Assembly (NCBI GenBank): GCA_014801075.1
Contig: JAAVEW010000008.1
Coordinates: forward strand, 12,874 to 49,308
From: Barnesiella sp.
GTDB lineage: Bacteria; Bacteroidota; Bacteroidia; Bacteroidales; Muribaculaceae
Direction of reading: 5' to 3'
Length of the DNA: 36,435 nt
Shown here: positions 29,407-35,818 of the stretch, one piece after another
How positions within the stretch are numbered: the stretch's first letter is position 1
Layout: every line of letters begins with the position of its first letter
Notes under the pieces: model-generated
Seen by the model: only the letters and a program-made list of their open reading frames with translations
Database searches by the model: none
What the model was told of the DNA's origin: nothing
Translations under genes and position numbers: made by a program

Positions 29407-30213
29407 TTAACCCTCAATTTGTTGAATAATTGATTCGTATGCGCTTTGTTTCATAACTGCGTGATGAGATTCCGCAGTGTTCTCAAGACCGGGGACGCCA
29501 TTAGCTTTTATTGTTCTGGCAATAACCATAAGCGGTTGTCCCTCATGAGGAGTCTTGAATGCAGAAGACAAGGCTTCGGTATCATGGCCGTTAACTACAA
29601 CGGTTTTCCACCCGAAAGCTTCAGTCTTATCTTTTAATGGGTTGAGACTCATTATATCGTCGCCAACTCCGTCAAATTGCATATTGTTGTAGTCTATTAT
29701 AGCTATCAGATTGTCAAGTCGGTACTGCGACGCACTCATCATTGCCTCCCATACAGAGCCTTCATTGCACTCGCCGTCGCCTAACAGTACGTAAGTCCTA
29801 TAATCAAGCTGTTGTCTTCTTGCAGCTAAAGCCATGCCAACCCCTACGGAGAGGCCCATGCCGAGACTACCTCCCGAGTATTCCAGTCCAATTTCAACAT
29901 TCCAAGGATGACCGGCTAATAAACCACCGTTAGTATGGAATGAGAATAATTCGTCTTCTTTTATAAACCCGGCTTTAGATAATGCAGAAAAGTTTGAAAG
30001 TATGCAATGGGTCTTACTTGGAATGAATCTGTCACGATTGTTCCAATTCGGGTTATTTACGTCATACCTTAATACTTCTCCATATAGAACGGCAAATATT
30101 TCAATGCAAGAGAAACTTCCCCCTATATGACACCCTGAATTGCCGGCATTTAATGCCATTTCTGCTGATTTTCGTCTAATATAATCAGCAAATTCTTTTA
30201 CTTTGTTTTCCAT
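29407..30213 (-). CDS. Transketolase, N-terminal subunit
   Basis: The diphosphate-binding half of the split transketolase, 268 residues. It has SGCHIGGSFSCIEIFAVLYG at the N-terminus, GGSLGMGLSVGVGMALA in the middle, and the TPP/Mg motif GDGECNEGSVWEA followed by IIDYNNMQFDG. All residues needed to bind TPP appear present. It starts 2 bp after the SDR gene and ends 3 bp before the C subunit, so the two subunits should be made in equal amounts. The thiamine operon whose product it needs lies divergently about 2 kb away. Confidence 0.92.
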   Translation of the reverse strand: MENKVKEFADYIRRKSAEMALNAGNSGCHIGGSFSCIEIFAVLYGEVLRYDVNNPNWNNRDRFIPSKTHCILSNFSALSKAGFIKEDELFSFHTNGGLLAGHPWNVEIGLEYSGGSLGMGLSVGVGMALAARRQQLDYRTYVLLGDGECNEGSVWEAMMSASQYRLDNLIAIIDYNNMQFDGVGDDIMSLNPLKDKTEAFGWKTVVVNGHDTEALSSAFKTPHEGQPLMVIARTIKANGVPGLENTAESHHAVMKQSAYESIIQQIEG

Positions 30214-30215
30214 AA

Positions 30216-30950
30216 TTACATCCTCCCTCCGTCAGCAATCAAAATTTGTCCGGTCATAAAAGATGATTTATCCGAGGCCAAAAATAAAATAACTTCTGCT
30301 ATTTCATGTTTATGTCCAAAGCGGTGCATAGCAGTTCGATTAAGAGTTTTCTGTATCTCAATCTCATTTTTATAATTGCCCATATCTGTATCAACTAATC
30401 CGGGTGCTACTCCGTTAACTCTAACTCCAAACGGCGCTAATTCTTTTGCAACAGATTTAGTCATCCATATCAATGAAGCTTTACTTGAACCATAAGACAG
30501 GTATCCGGGGTTTGTCTCGATGCCGCCAATTGAGCACATGTTGATGATGCTGCCCGACTTATGTCGTATCATCAACTTTGATACCAACTGAGTTATCAGC
30601 ACTTGTGAGAAAAAGTTTATCTGAAACACTTCTTTCAGCTTTGCCATGCTGGTCATATTCATTAATCCGCCGCTGGCAATTCCTGCGTTATTTACAAGTA
30701 CGTCTATTTTGCGGTTCTCTTTTACGAGCGGGGTTAAGGCTGCTTTGATACCGGCCTCATCGGTCATGTCGAAATAAATTGTCTCGATTTCTACACCATG
30801 CTCATTTGAAAGTGTAGCCGTGAATGAGGCAAATTCATCGTTTGGTTGCCGGATACAGCAAATAAGATTGTATCCATTTTCAGCGAAGAGACGGACGGCT
30901 TCCCGACCAATTCCACGATTACAACCGGTAATCAGTACAGTCTTGGACAT
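30216..30950 (-). CDS. SDR-family reductase, FabG-like
   Basis: A classical short-chain dehydrogenase of 244 residues: cofactor motif TGCNRGIG (8-15), NNAG (87-90), catalytic Ser140, Tyr153 and Lys157 (YGSSK), and the PGLVDTDM loop. It is close in length and layout to 3-oxoacyl-ACP reductase, and its neighbour 3 bp upstream is an ACP, so a ketone on an ACP-bound chain is one possible substrate. Another is the hydroxyketone a transketolase would make. The first Gly-rich motif and Cys-Ile-Arg after the second strand suggest NADPH preference, but this is inference. Confidence 0.88.
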   Translation of the reverse strand: MSKTVLITGCNRGIGREAVRLFAENGYNLICCIRQPNDEFASFTATLSNEHGVEIETIYFDMTDEAGIKAALTPLVKENRKIDVLVNNAGIASGGLMNMTSMAKLKEVFQINFFSQVLITQLVSKLMIRHKSGSIINMCSIGGIETNPGYLSYGSSKASLIWMTKSVAKELAPFGVRVNGVAPGLVDTDMGNYKNEIEIQKTLNRTAMHRFGHKHEIAEVILFLASDKSSFMTGQILIADGGRM

Positions 30951-30953
30951 AGA

Positions 30954-31193
30954 TTAGAATTCAATATTATAGTTCTTGGATAGGATTTCCATACCTTTCT
31001 CAAAAGATGACAGGTCGATGATGTCATCAGTATCAAGCATAATATCAAAGGCTTCTTCCAGATTTGCAACAAGAGTCATGTGACCGACCGAGTCCCAAAG
31101 TTCGGTACCTTGATACTGGAGTCCTTGAAGTTTGTCTGCTTCAATTTCTAATGTCTCACAGAAGATGTTTGCGTATTTCTCTTTATTAGTCAT
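30954..31193 (-). CDS. Acyl carrier protein
   Basis: A 79-residue acidic helical protein with the phosphopantetheine attachment motif WDSVGHM (Ser35). It differs clearly from the housekeeping AcpP pattern (DSLDTVE) and resembles carrier proteins found in specialised pathways. It is the second gene of the operon, 33 bp after the acyltransferase and 3 bp before the SDR gene. It probably carries the acyl group used by the ligase, LuxE/LuxC pair or SDR. A 4'-phosphopantetheinyl transferase is not in the window. Confidence 0.88.
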   Translation of the reverse strand: MTNKEKYANIFCETLEIEADKLQGLQYQGTELWDSVGHMTLVANLEEAFDIMLDTDDIIDLSSFEKGMEILSKNYNIEF

Positions 31194-31226
31194 AGTGTAT
31201 ATCTTAATTATGGATTTATATTTAGT

Positions 31227-31877
31227 TTATTGTTTTTTTACGGATGGAGTAAGAAGTTTCTGCGCGGGTACGCCCATTACCGTAGTTTCTGAGGGGATGT
31301 TACGTGCGGCAACACTACCTGCACCAAGAACCGATCCCTCCTTGAGAATACGGTGTGGGATAATTCCTGCCCCGGGGTGTATTGTCACAAGGTCCTGGAT
31401 TTCGCTGAAACCTCCGGCATAGGTGTGAGCACCGAAGTGACAGTAATTACCTACCGTCACGTCGTGACCAAGGACTGCACATTGAAAGAATGATACGAAA
31501 TCGCCCACCTTAATATCGCATGATAGGAATGCATTTCTGCCGACATAGCACCCCTGTCCTAAGATTGTATTACGCTCTACAAGAGCTGAGTTCTCTATAA
31601 TAGTGAGAAACTTTGCACCCTTTGCCAGCATAAGCTCAGCATAGTGCTTACGCCAACGAACATCTCCCAATGCGCAGAAAAAGTAGTCGTCGGGTTGTAT
31701 TTCGTAGTCCTCGGGTGCACATATTATGGACGGATAACCTTGGTAGCCATTAAGTGCATCCTTGTTACTGTCAAGGAATCCCTTGCAACTCCATTCTTCA
31801 TGAGAAAAGTTGCGCATGAATGCATTATATATTTCACGCCCGTATCCTCGGGCTCCTATGATAATCAGCTGTTTCAT
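31227..31877 (-). CDS. NeuD/PglD-like sugar O- or N-acyltransferase
   Basis: A 216-residue left-handed beta-helix acyltransferase. The N-terminal Rossmann-like domain (MKQLIIIGARGYGREI) is followed by hexapeptide repeats (IENSALVERNTILGQGCYVG, then AVLGHDVTVGNYCHFGAHTY), with the conserved catalytic-type His in GHDV. Family members acetylate amino or hydroxyl groups of activated sugars in glycan pathways, using acetyl-CoA. It is first in the eight-gene operon. Its presence is the main hint that the product could be part of a surface glycan or glycolipid, although no glycosyltransferase is nearby. An acyl-ACP donor is possible given the next gene. Confidence 0.87.
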   Translation of the reverse strand: MKQLIIIGARGYGREIYNAFMRNFSHEEWSCKGFLDSNKDALNGYQGYPSIICAPEDYEIQPDDYFFCALGDVRWRKHYAELMLAKGAKFLTIIENSALVERNTILGQGCYVGRNAFLSCDIKVGDFVSFFQCAVLGHDVTVGNYCHFGAHTYAGGFSEIQDLVTIHPGAGIIPHRILKEGSVLGAGSVAARNIPSETTVMGVPAQKLLTPSVKKQ

Positions 31878-31956
31878 AAAGTAGAATTATTCATTATAAA
31901 TGTATTCCTGACAATGTGTTGGAGCAGATTCTTATTTAGATAATTGATGATTTATA

Positions 31957-31981
31957 CCGGCCCTCTCTTAGTAAGAGCCGG
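31957..31981 (-). other. Hairpin at the 5' end of the lux-like mRNA
   Basis: On the minus strand, CCGGCTCTTA near the expected transcription start can pair with the following AGAG and GGCCGG. If transcription starts near 31985, this would be a 5'-terminal stem, a usual mRNA protection device. Confidence 0.4.
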
Positions 31982-31991
31982 ATTTGCGTTG

Positions 31992-32025
31992 CAAATATAC
32001 AAAAAAATGTTTAGAATAAGGCAAA
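31992..32025 (-). promoter_or_regulatory. Promoter of the lux-like operon
   Basis: On the minus strand TATATTTG (31999-31992), a perfect -7 box. The best -33 match is TTTG (32025-32022) with 22 bases between, longer than the usual 19. It is the only good -7 match upstream of the first gene. Confidence 0.55.
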
Positions 32026-32038
32026 AGCACCTTAATTA

Positions 32039-32081
32039 TCCAACTAACTGATTGAGCAATCGGTTAGTTGGATTTTTTTTT
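32039..32081 (+). terminator. Intrinsic terminator with no gene in front of it
   Basis: A 15-bp stem, TCCAACTAACTGATT (32039-32053) with AATCGGTTAGTTGGA (32058-32072), one T-G pair, loop GAGC, then nine T. It points rightward, although the gene to its left is on the other strand. It ends 9 bp before the thi -33 element. Confidence 0.9.
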
Positions 32082-32089
32082 GCGGGATG

Positions 32090-32120
32090 TTTGGGGGAAT
32101 GGAAAAAAGTGGTAAATTTG
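32090..32120 (+). promoter_or_regulatory. Promoter of the thiamine operon
   Basis: TTTG at 32090-32093, exactly 19 bases, then TAAATTTG at 32113-32120, a perfect Bacteroidota promoter. Transcription starts near 32127, giving a leader of about 310 nt that contains the TPP riboswitch. Confidence 0.85.
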
Positions 32121-32169
32121 CAGGTGCACAGGAGGGGTGTCCTTCCACTTGCGTTTTAATTGAACTTTT

Positions 32170-32249
32170 GGCTTTGATATCGGGCTTTGGCTTTTAGGGT
32201 TTATGCTTTAAATAGGCTTATGCTTTCGGCGGGCTTTGATATCGGGCTT
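32170..32249 (+). repeat. 18-bp perfect direct repeat in the thi leader
   Basis: GGCTTTGATATCGGGCTT at 32170-32187 and 32232-32249, 62 bp apart, with further GGCTT or GCTTT pieces between. The second copy abuts the riboswitch. Confidence 0.9.
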
Positions 32250-32254
32250 GAGGT

Positions 32255-32330
32255 TTGGTTGGGGCGGGTGAGGACTGAGATTATACCCTACGAACTTGAT
32301 GCGGTTAGTACCGCCGAAAGGAGCTTGTGA
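32255..32330 (+). promoter_or_regulatory. TPP riboswitch (THI element)
   Basis: The conserved aptamer core is plain: CTGAGA (32275-32280), TACCC (32284-32288), GAACTTGAT (32292-32300), and a P5-like stem GCGG/CCGC (32301-32314) with TTAGTA between, followed by CGAAAGGA. It binds thiamine diphosphate and normally shuts off the downstream thi genes. The outer P1 limits are approximate. About 110 nt lie between it and thiS. Confidence 0.93.
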
Positions 32331-32437
32331 TGTATTTTTATTACATTGCTGTTTGCGGGTTTTATTCCCCCCTCTTTGTGTCCGTCGTCAGTAGTTGATG
32401 CCGGATATTTTTTTATCGCAAGTTAACTTAAACGTCT

Positions 32438-32641
32438 ATGAAAGTAGTGATAAATCACAAGGAGGTGGAGCTGCCGGCCGATGTCGATAATGTGGCCGCA
32501 CTGCTCAATAGTCAGGGAATCAGCGAGAACGGCCATGCCGTCGCTGTCAATAACCGCGTGGTGCCGCGCAGGGACTGGGCTTCGTTCCGTATCGAGGATG
32601 GCATGAAGATTACGGTAATAAAGGCTGTGTGCGGAGGGTAG
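32438..32641 (+). CDS. thiS: Sulfur carrier protein ThiS
   Basis: A 67-residue ubiquitin-like protein ending in CGG; the C-terminal Gly-Gly is adenylated by ThiF and converted to a thiocarboxylate that supplies sulfur to the thiazole. The start MKVVINHKEVELPADV fits the family. It is first in the thi operon, after the riboswitch, and 4 bp before the TenI-ThiE gene. No Shine-Dalgarno is seen, normal for this phylum. Confidence 0.95.
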   Translation: MKVVINHKEVELPADVDNVAALLNSQGISENGHAVAVNNRVVPRRDWASFRIEDGMKITVIKAVCGG

Positions 32642-32645
32642 TGCC

Positions 32646-33812
32646 ATGCGTAAGATTGCTATTACAGTACCCGAATTTTTCGAGGGGGAGGCGCAGCCCA
32701 TCACGTCGTTGCTCGGCAGCGGTGAGTATTGGCGTGTGCATCTGCGCAAACCGGGCTCTACCGCCGCGCAGATGGAGGCTTTGCTCCGCGCAATCCCCGC
32801 TCAATACTACCCACAACTGTCACTGCATGACCATCTTGACCTTGCCGTCAGATACAATCTCGGAGGTGTCCATCTCAACTCGCGCAACCCCGAAGCGCCG
32901 GCCGGTTGGAGCGGCATGGTGAGCCGTTCGCTGCATTCGCTCGACCAACTGCCGGGCATTGACGGTGACTACGTGTTCCTCAGCCCGATATACCCCTCTA
33001 TCTCCAAGCCGGGCTATTGCGGCAACTTCGATTTTGACGCCTTGCGCGCGGCCCTGAAGAGTGCCGGCAAGCCGATATTTGCGCTCGGAGGTATCACTCC
33101 GGAGCGTTTTGACGAGGTGAAGTCATTGGGATTCAGTGGCGTGGCGATGCTCGGCAACGTGTGGCGCGCGCAGTTTACCGCCGAGAGTTTCCGCCTGCAA
33201 TATATCACCCATCCCGTTGAGGGAACTACCCTTGCCGAGCAGGCCGAACAGACCCTGCGCGGCGGTTGCCGCTGGGTGCAGCTGCGCCATAAGAATGCTG
33301 ACCGCGACACCCTGCTGCGCGAGGGGCGCGAACTCCGCCGACTCTGCGACCACTACGGTGCCGTATTCATCATCGACGATCACGTTGACCTCGTCGACGC
33401 GCTCAATGCCGACGGCGTCCACCTCGGCAAAAACGACATGCCGGTGGCCGAAGCACGCCGCATACTGGGCATCCGCAAGATAATCGGTGCCACGGCCAAC
33501 AGTTTCGCCGACATCGCTCGCGCAGCCGAAGCGGGCGCCGACTACATAGGCCTCGGCCCTTACCGCTTCACCACCACCAAGGTGAAGCTTAGCCCCGTGC
33601 TCGGACTCGACGGTTACCGCGCTATCACCGCGCAGTGCCGCGACGCGCATATCGCGCTCCCGATTGTGGCAATCGGTGGCATAGAGGCCGCCGACGTGGC
33701 CCCGATTATGGCTACCGGAGTCAACGGTGTGGCAGTAAGCGGCGCCATACGCAATGCCGCCGACCCCGCGGCCGCCACACGTGAAATCATCAACCGAATT
33801 ACAAACGATTAA
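32646..33812 (+). CDS. thiE: TenI-like / thiamine phosphate synthase fusion
   Basis: Two ThiE-fold (TIM barrel) domains in one 388-residue chain; a single ThiE or TenI has about 200. The C-terminal domain (about 184-388) is a full thiamine phosphate synthase: VQLRHKN (211-217), FIIDDHVDLV, DGVHLGKNDMP, GPYRFTTTK (304-312) and AIGGI; it joins HMP-PP to the thiazole. The N-terminal domain (about 1-180) keeps the fold (LHDHLDLAVRYNLGGVHLN, FLSPIYPSISKPGY, FALGGIT) but lacks the TxTK pyrophosphate loop. It is therefore more like TenI, the thiazole tautomerase. In Bacteroides these are separate genes. The frame is continuous, so this is a real fusion rather than an overlap. Confidence 0.9.
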   Translation: MRKIAITVPEFFEGEAQPITSLLGSGEYWRVHLRKPGSTAAQMEALLRAIPAQYYPQLSLHDHLDLAVRYNLGGVHLNSRNPEAPAGWSGMVSRSLHSLDQLPGIDGDYVFLSPIYPSISKPGYCGNFDFDALRAALKSAGKPIFALGGITPERFDEVKSLGFSGVAMLGNVWRAQFTAESFRLQYITHPVEGTTLAEQAEQTLRGGCRWVQLRHKNADRDTLLREGRELRRLCDHYGAVFIIDDHVDLVDALNADGVHLGKNDMPVAEARRILGIRKIIGATANSFADIARAAEAGADYIGLGPYRFTTTKVKLSPVLGLDGYRAITAQCRDAHIALPIVAIGGIEAADVAPIMATGVNGVAVSGAIRNAADPAAATREIINRITND

Positions 33813-33825
33813 TACATAACATATT

Positions 33826-34593
33826 ATGTCAGAACTTATCATCGGAGGCAGGACATTCAGCTCACGCCTCTTCGTCGGAACAGGCAAATTCCGCAGTAAC
33901 GAACTGATGGAGAAGTCGATACTCGCTTCGGGCACACAGATGGTGACCGTAGCCATGAAACGCATCGATATGGAGGACAAGGAGGACGAGATGCTCCACC
34001 ATATCATGCACGAAGGAATACAACTGCTCCCCAACACCTCGGGAGTGCGCGACGCCGAGGAGGCCGTGCTCGCCGCACAGCTCGCCCGCGAGGCTTTCGG
34101 CACCAACTTCATCAAACTGGAGATACACCCCGACCCGAAATACTTGCTCCCCGACCCGGTGGAGACACTCAAAGCCACCGAGGAGCTTGCACGTCTCGGC
34201 TTCGTGGTGCTTCCCTACATTCAGGCCGACCCCGTGCTGTGCAAGCGCCTTGAAGAGGCCGGGGCAGCCACCGTCATGCCGCTTGCCGCGCCTATCGGTA
34301 GCAACAAGGGACTCGTGACCCGTGAACTCCTCAAAATCATCATCAGCCAGAGCCGCGTGCCCGTAGTGGTCGATGCCGGACTCGGTGCCCCCTCCCATGC
34401 TGCCGAAGCTATGGAACTCGGTGCCGACGCCGTGCTGGTCAACACTGCCATCGCCGTCGCCGCCGACCCCGTAAGAATGGCCAAAGCGTTTGCCGACGCC
34501 ACCATTGCCGGTCGCGAAGCCTATCTCGCCGGACTCGGAGCCGTGTCGGACTGCGCCGAGGCATCAAGTCCGCTCACCTCATTCCTTGACTGA
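33826..34593 (+). CDS. thiG: Thiazole synthase ThiG
   Basis: Makes the thiazole phosphate carboxylate from deoxyxylulose phosphate, dehydroglycine and ThiS thiocarboxylate. The 255-residue TIM barrel is of normal length. The Schiff-base lysine is Lys97 in [12 protein letters not shown]; the phosphate-binding PIGSNKGL and the [20 protein letters not shown] segments are present. It follows the TenI-ThiE gene by 13 bp and precedes thiH by 26 bp. Confidence 0.97.
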   Translation: MSELIIGGRTFSSRLFVGTGKFRSNELMEKSILASGTQMVTVAMKRIDMEDKEDEMLHHIMHEGIQLLPNTSGVRDAEEAVLAAQLAREAFGTNFIKLEIHPDPKYLLPDPVETLKATEELARLGFVVLPYIQADPVLCKRLEEAGAATVMPLAAPIGSNKGLVTRELLKIIISQSRVPVVVDAGLGAPSHAAEAMELGADAVLVNTAIAVAADPVRMAKAFADATIAGREAYLAGLGAVSDCAEASSPLTSFLD

Positions 34594-34619
34594 TATTTCT
34601 CACTGATAATTTGAGATTT

Positions 34620-35729
34620 ATGTTTGCCGACGAACTATTAAAATATGACTGGGACGAGACCACGTCACAGATAATGGCCATGACGGAGGCCGACGTGGAG
34701 CGCGCGCTCACCGCCGACCGTCTTACCGACCGCGACTTCATGGCCCTCGTCTCGCCCGCCGCCGCTCCCTATCTCGAACGGATGGCACAGAAGAGCCGAC
34801 GCCTCACCGAGCAACGCTTCGGCAAGACGATGCAGCTCTTCATACCGATGTATATAACCAACTCGTGCAGCAACTCCTGCGTGTACTGCGGCTTCAACTG
34901 CCACAACAAGTTCAACCGCGTGATTCTCACCCCTGAGCAGATAAAGGCTGAGTGCGAGGCCATCAAGAAGCTCGGTCCGTTTGAGAATCTGCTGATTGTC
35001 ACCGGCGAGAACCCCGCCAAGGCCGGCACCGACTATCTGGAGGAGGCCCTGAAGGTGTGCCGTCCCTACTTCGCCAACCTCACAATCGAGGTAATGCCCT
35101 TGTCGACCGAAGATTACGCCCGCCTCACACGCTCCGGGCTCAACGGCGTGATATGCTTCCAGGAGACCTACAACCGCGCCAACTACAAGAAGTATCACCC
35201 CGCCGGAATGAAATCCAACTTCGAGTGGCGCTGCAACGGCTTTGACCGCATGGGCATGGCCGGAGTCCACAAGATAGGTATGGGTGTGCTCATCGGCCTT
35301 GAGGACTGGCGCACCGACGTCACCATGATGGCCCGCCACCTCCTTTACCTGCGCAAGCACTACTGGCGCACGAAATACTCCGTCAACTTCCCGCGCATGC
35401 GCCCCTCTGAGTCAGGCTTCCAGCCCAACGTGGTGATGACTGACCGCGAACTCGCGCAGCTTACCTTCGCCTTCCGTATCTTCGACCCCGACGTGGATAT
35501 TTCCTACTCCACGCGCGAGAACCATGTGTTCCGCAACAACATGGCCACCCTCGGCGTCACTACCATGAGCGCCGGCTCGAAGGTCGACCCCGGAGGCTAT
35601 GCTACGTTCACCGATTCGCTGGAGCAGTTCACCATCAGCGACGACTCGTCGCCCGAGAAAGTGGTGGCCGACCTCAAGGCTCTCGGCCGCGAACCGGTGT
35701 GGAAGGACTGGGACCGCGTGTTTGACTGA
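34620..35729 (+). CDS. thiH: 2-iminoacetate synthase ThiH
   Basis: A radical SAM enzyme that cleaves tyrosine to dehydroglycine (2-iminoacetate) for ThiG. The cluster motif is C83-x3-C87-x2-C90 (CSNSCVYC). Other family regions are seen: TGENPAKAG, IEVMPLSTEDYARL, FQETYNRANY, KIGMGVLIGLEDWR and the C-terminal SYSTRE. I start at the ATG at 34620 (MFADELLKYDWDE) rather than the in-frame TTG at 34611. Use of ThiH rather than ThiO points to an anaerobic lifestyle. thiC, which in many Bacteroides lies between thiG and thiH, is absent here. Confidence 0.96.
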   Translation: MFADELLKYDWDETTSQIMAMTEADVERALTADRLTDRDFMALVSPAAAPYLERMAQKSRRLTEQRFGKTMQLFIPMYITNSCSNSCVYCGFNCHNKFNRVILTPEQIKAECEAIKKLGPFENLLIVTGENPAKAGTDYLEEALKVCRPYFANLTIEVMPLSTEDYARLTRSGLNGVICFQETYNRANYKKYHPAGMKSNFEWRCNGFDRMGMAGVHKIGMGVLIGLEDWRTDVTMMARHLLYLRKHYWRTKYSVNFPRMRPSESGFQPNVVMTDRELAQLTFAFRIFDPDVDISYSTRENHVFRNNMATLGVTTMSAGSKVDPGGYATFTDSLEQFTISDDSSPEKVVADLKALGREPVWKDWDRVFD

Positions 35730-35766
35730 CCCCGGCTGCAATGCCTGAGTGAAACAAATTGATTAT

Positions 35767-35791
35767 AAGTTGAAGTATGTATTTTCAACTT
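35767..35791. other. Small hairpin between thiH and tenA
   Basis: AAGTTGAA (35767-35774) and TTCAACTT (35784-35791) form a perfect 8-bp stem in the 89-bp gap. No T-tract follows. Confidence 0.45.
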
Positions 35792-35818
35792 CTGCATAAA
35801 TTCTTTAAATGAACCGAT

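Larger units (their letters stand above)
31878..32437. other. Divergent control region between the lux-like and thiamine operons
   Basis: About 560 bases with no gene. In order it holds the leader and promoter of the lux-like operon (31878-32025), an intrinsic terminator pointing right (32039-32081), the thi promoter (32090-32120), an 18-bp direct repeat (32170 and 32232), the TPP riboswitch (about 32255-32330) and about 110 bases of AT-rich expression platform before thiS. Confidence 0.8.

Noticed and set aside
24709-31877. Bioluminescence (lux) operon
   Set aside because: No luciferase subunits (luxA, luxB) and no LuxD; only the aldehyde-forming LuxC and LuxE types are present, mixed with transketolase, ligase and ACP.
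24709-31877. Capsule or O-antigen locus
   Set aside because: The NeuD-like acyltransferase and SDR would fit, but there is no glycosyltransferase, flippase, polymerase or nucleotide-sugar enzyme in the window. It remains possible that the product is sent to a glycan made elsewhere.
33123-34178. 351-codon open frame on the minus strand opposite the TenI-ThiE and thiG genes
   Set aside because: Both genes opposite are certain; this frame is low-complexity (Ser-rich, then Val/Gly/His-rich) and has no start context or known motif.
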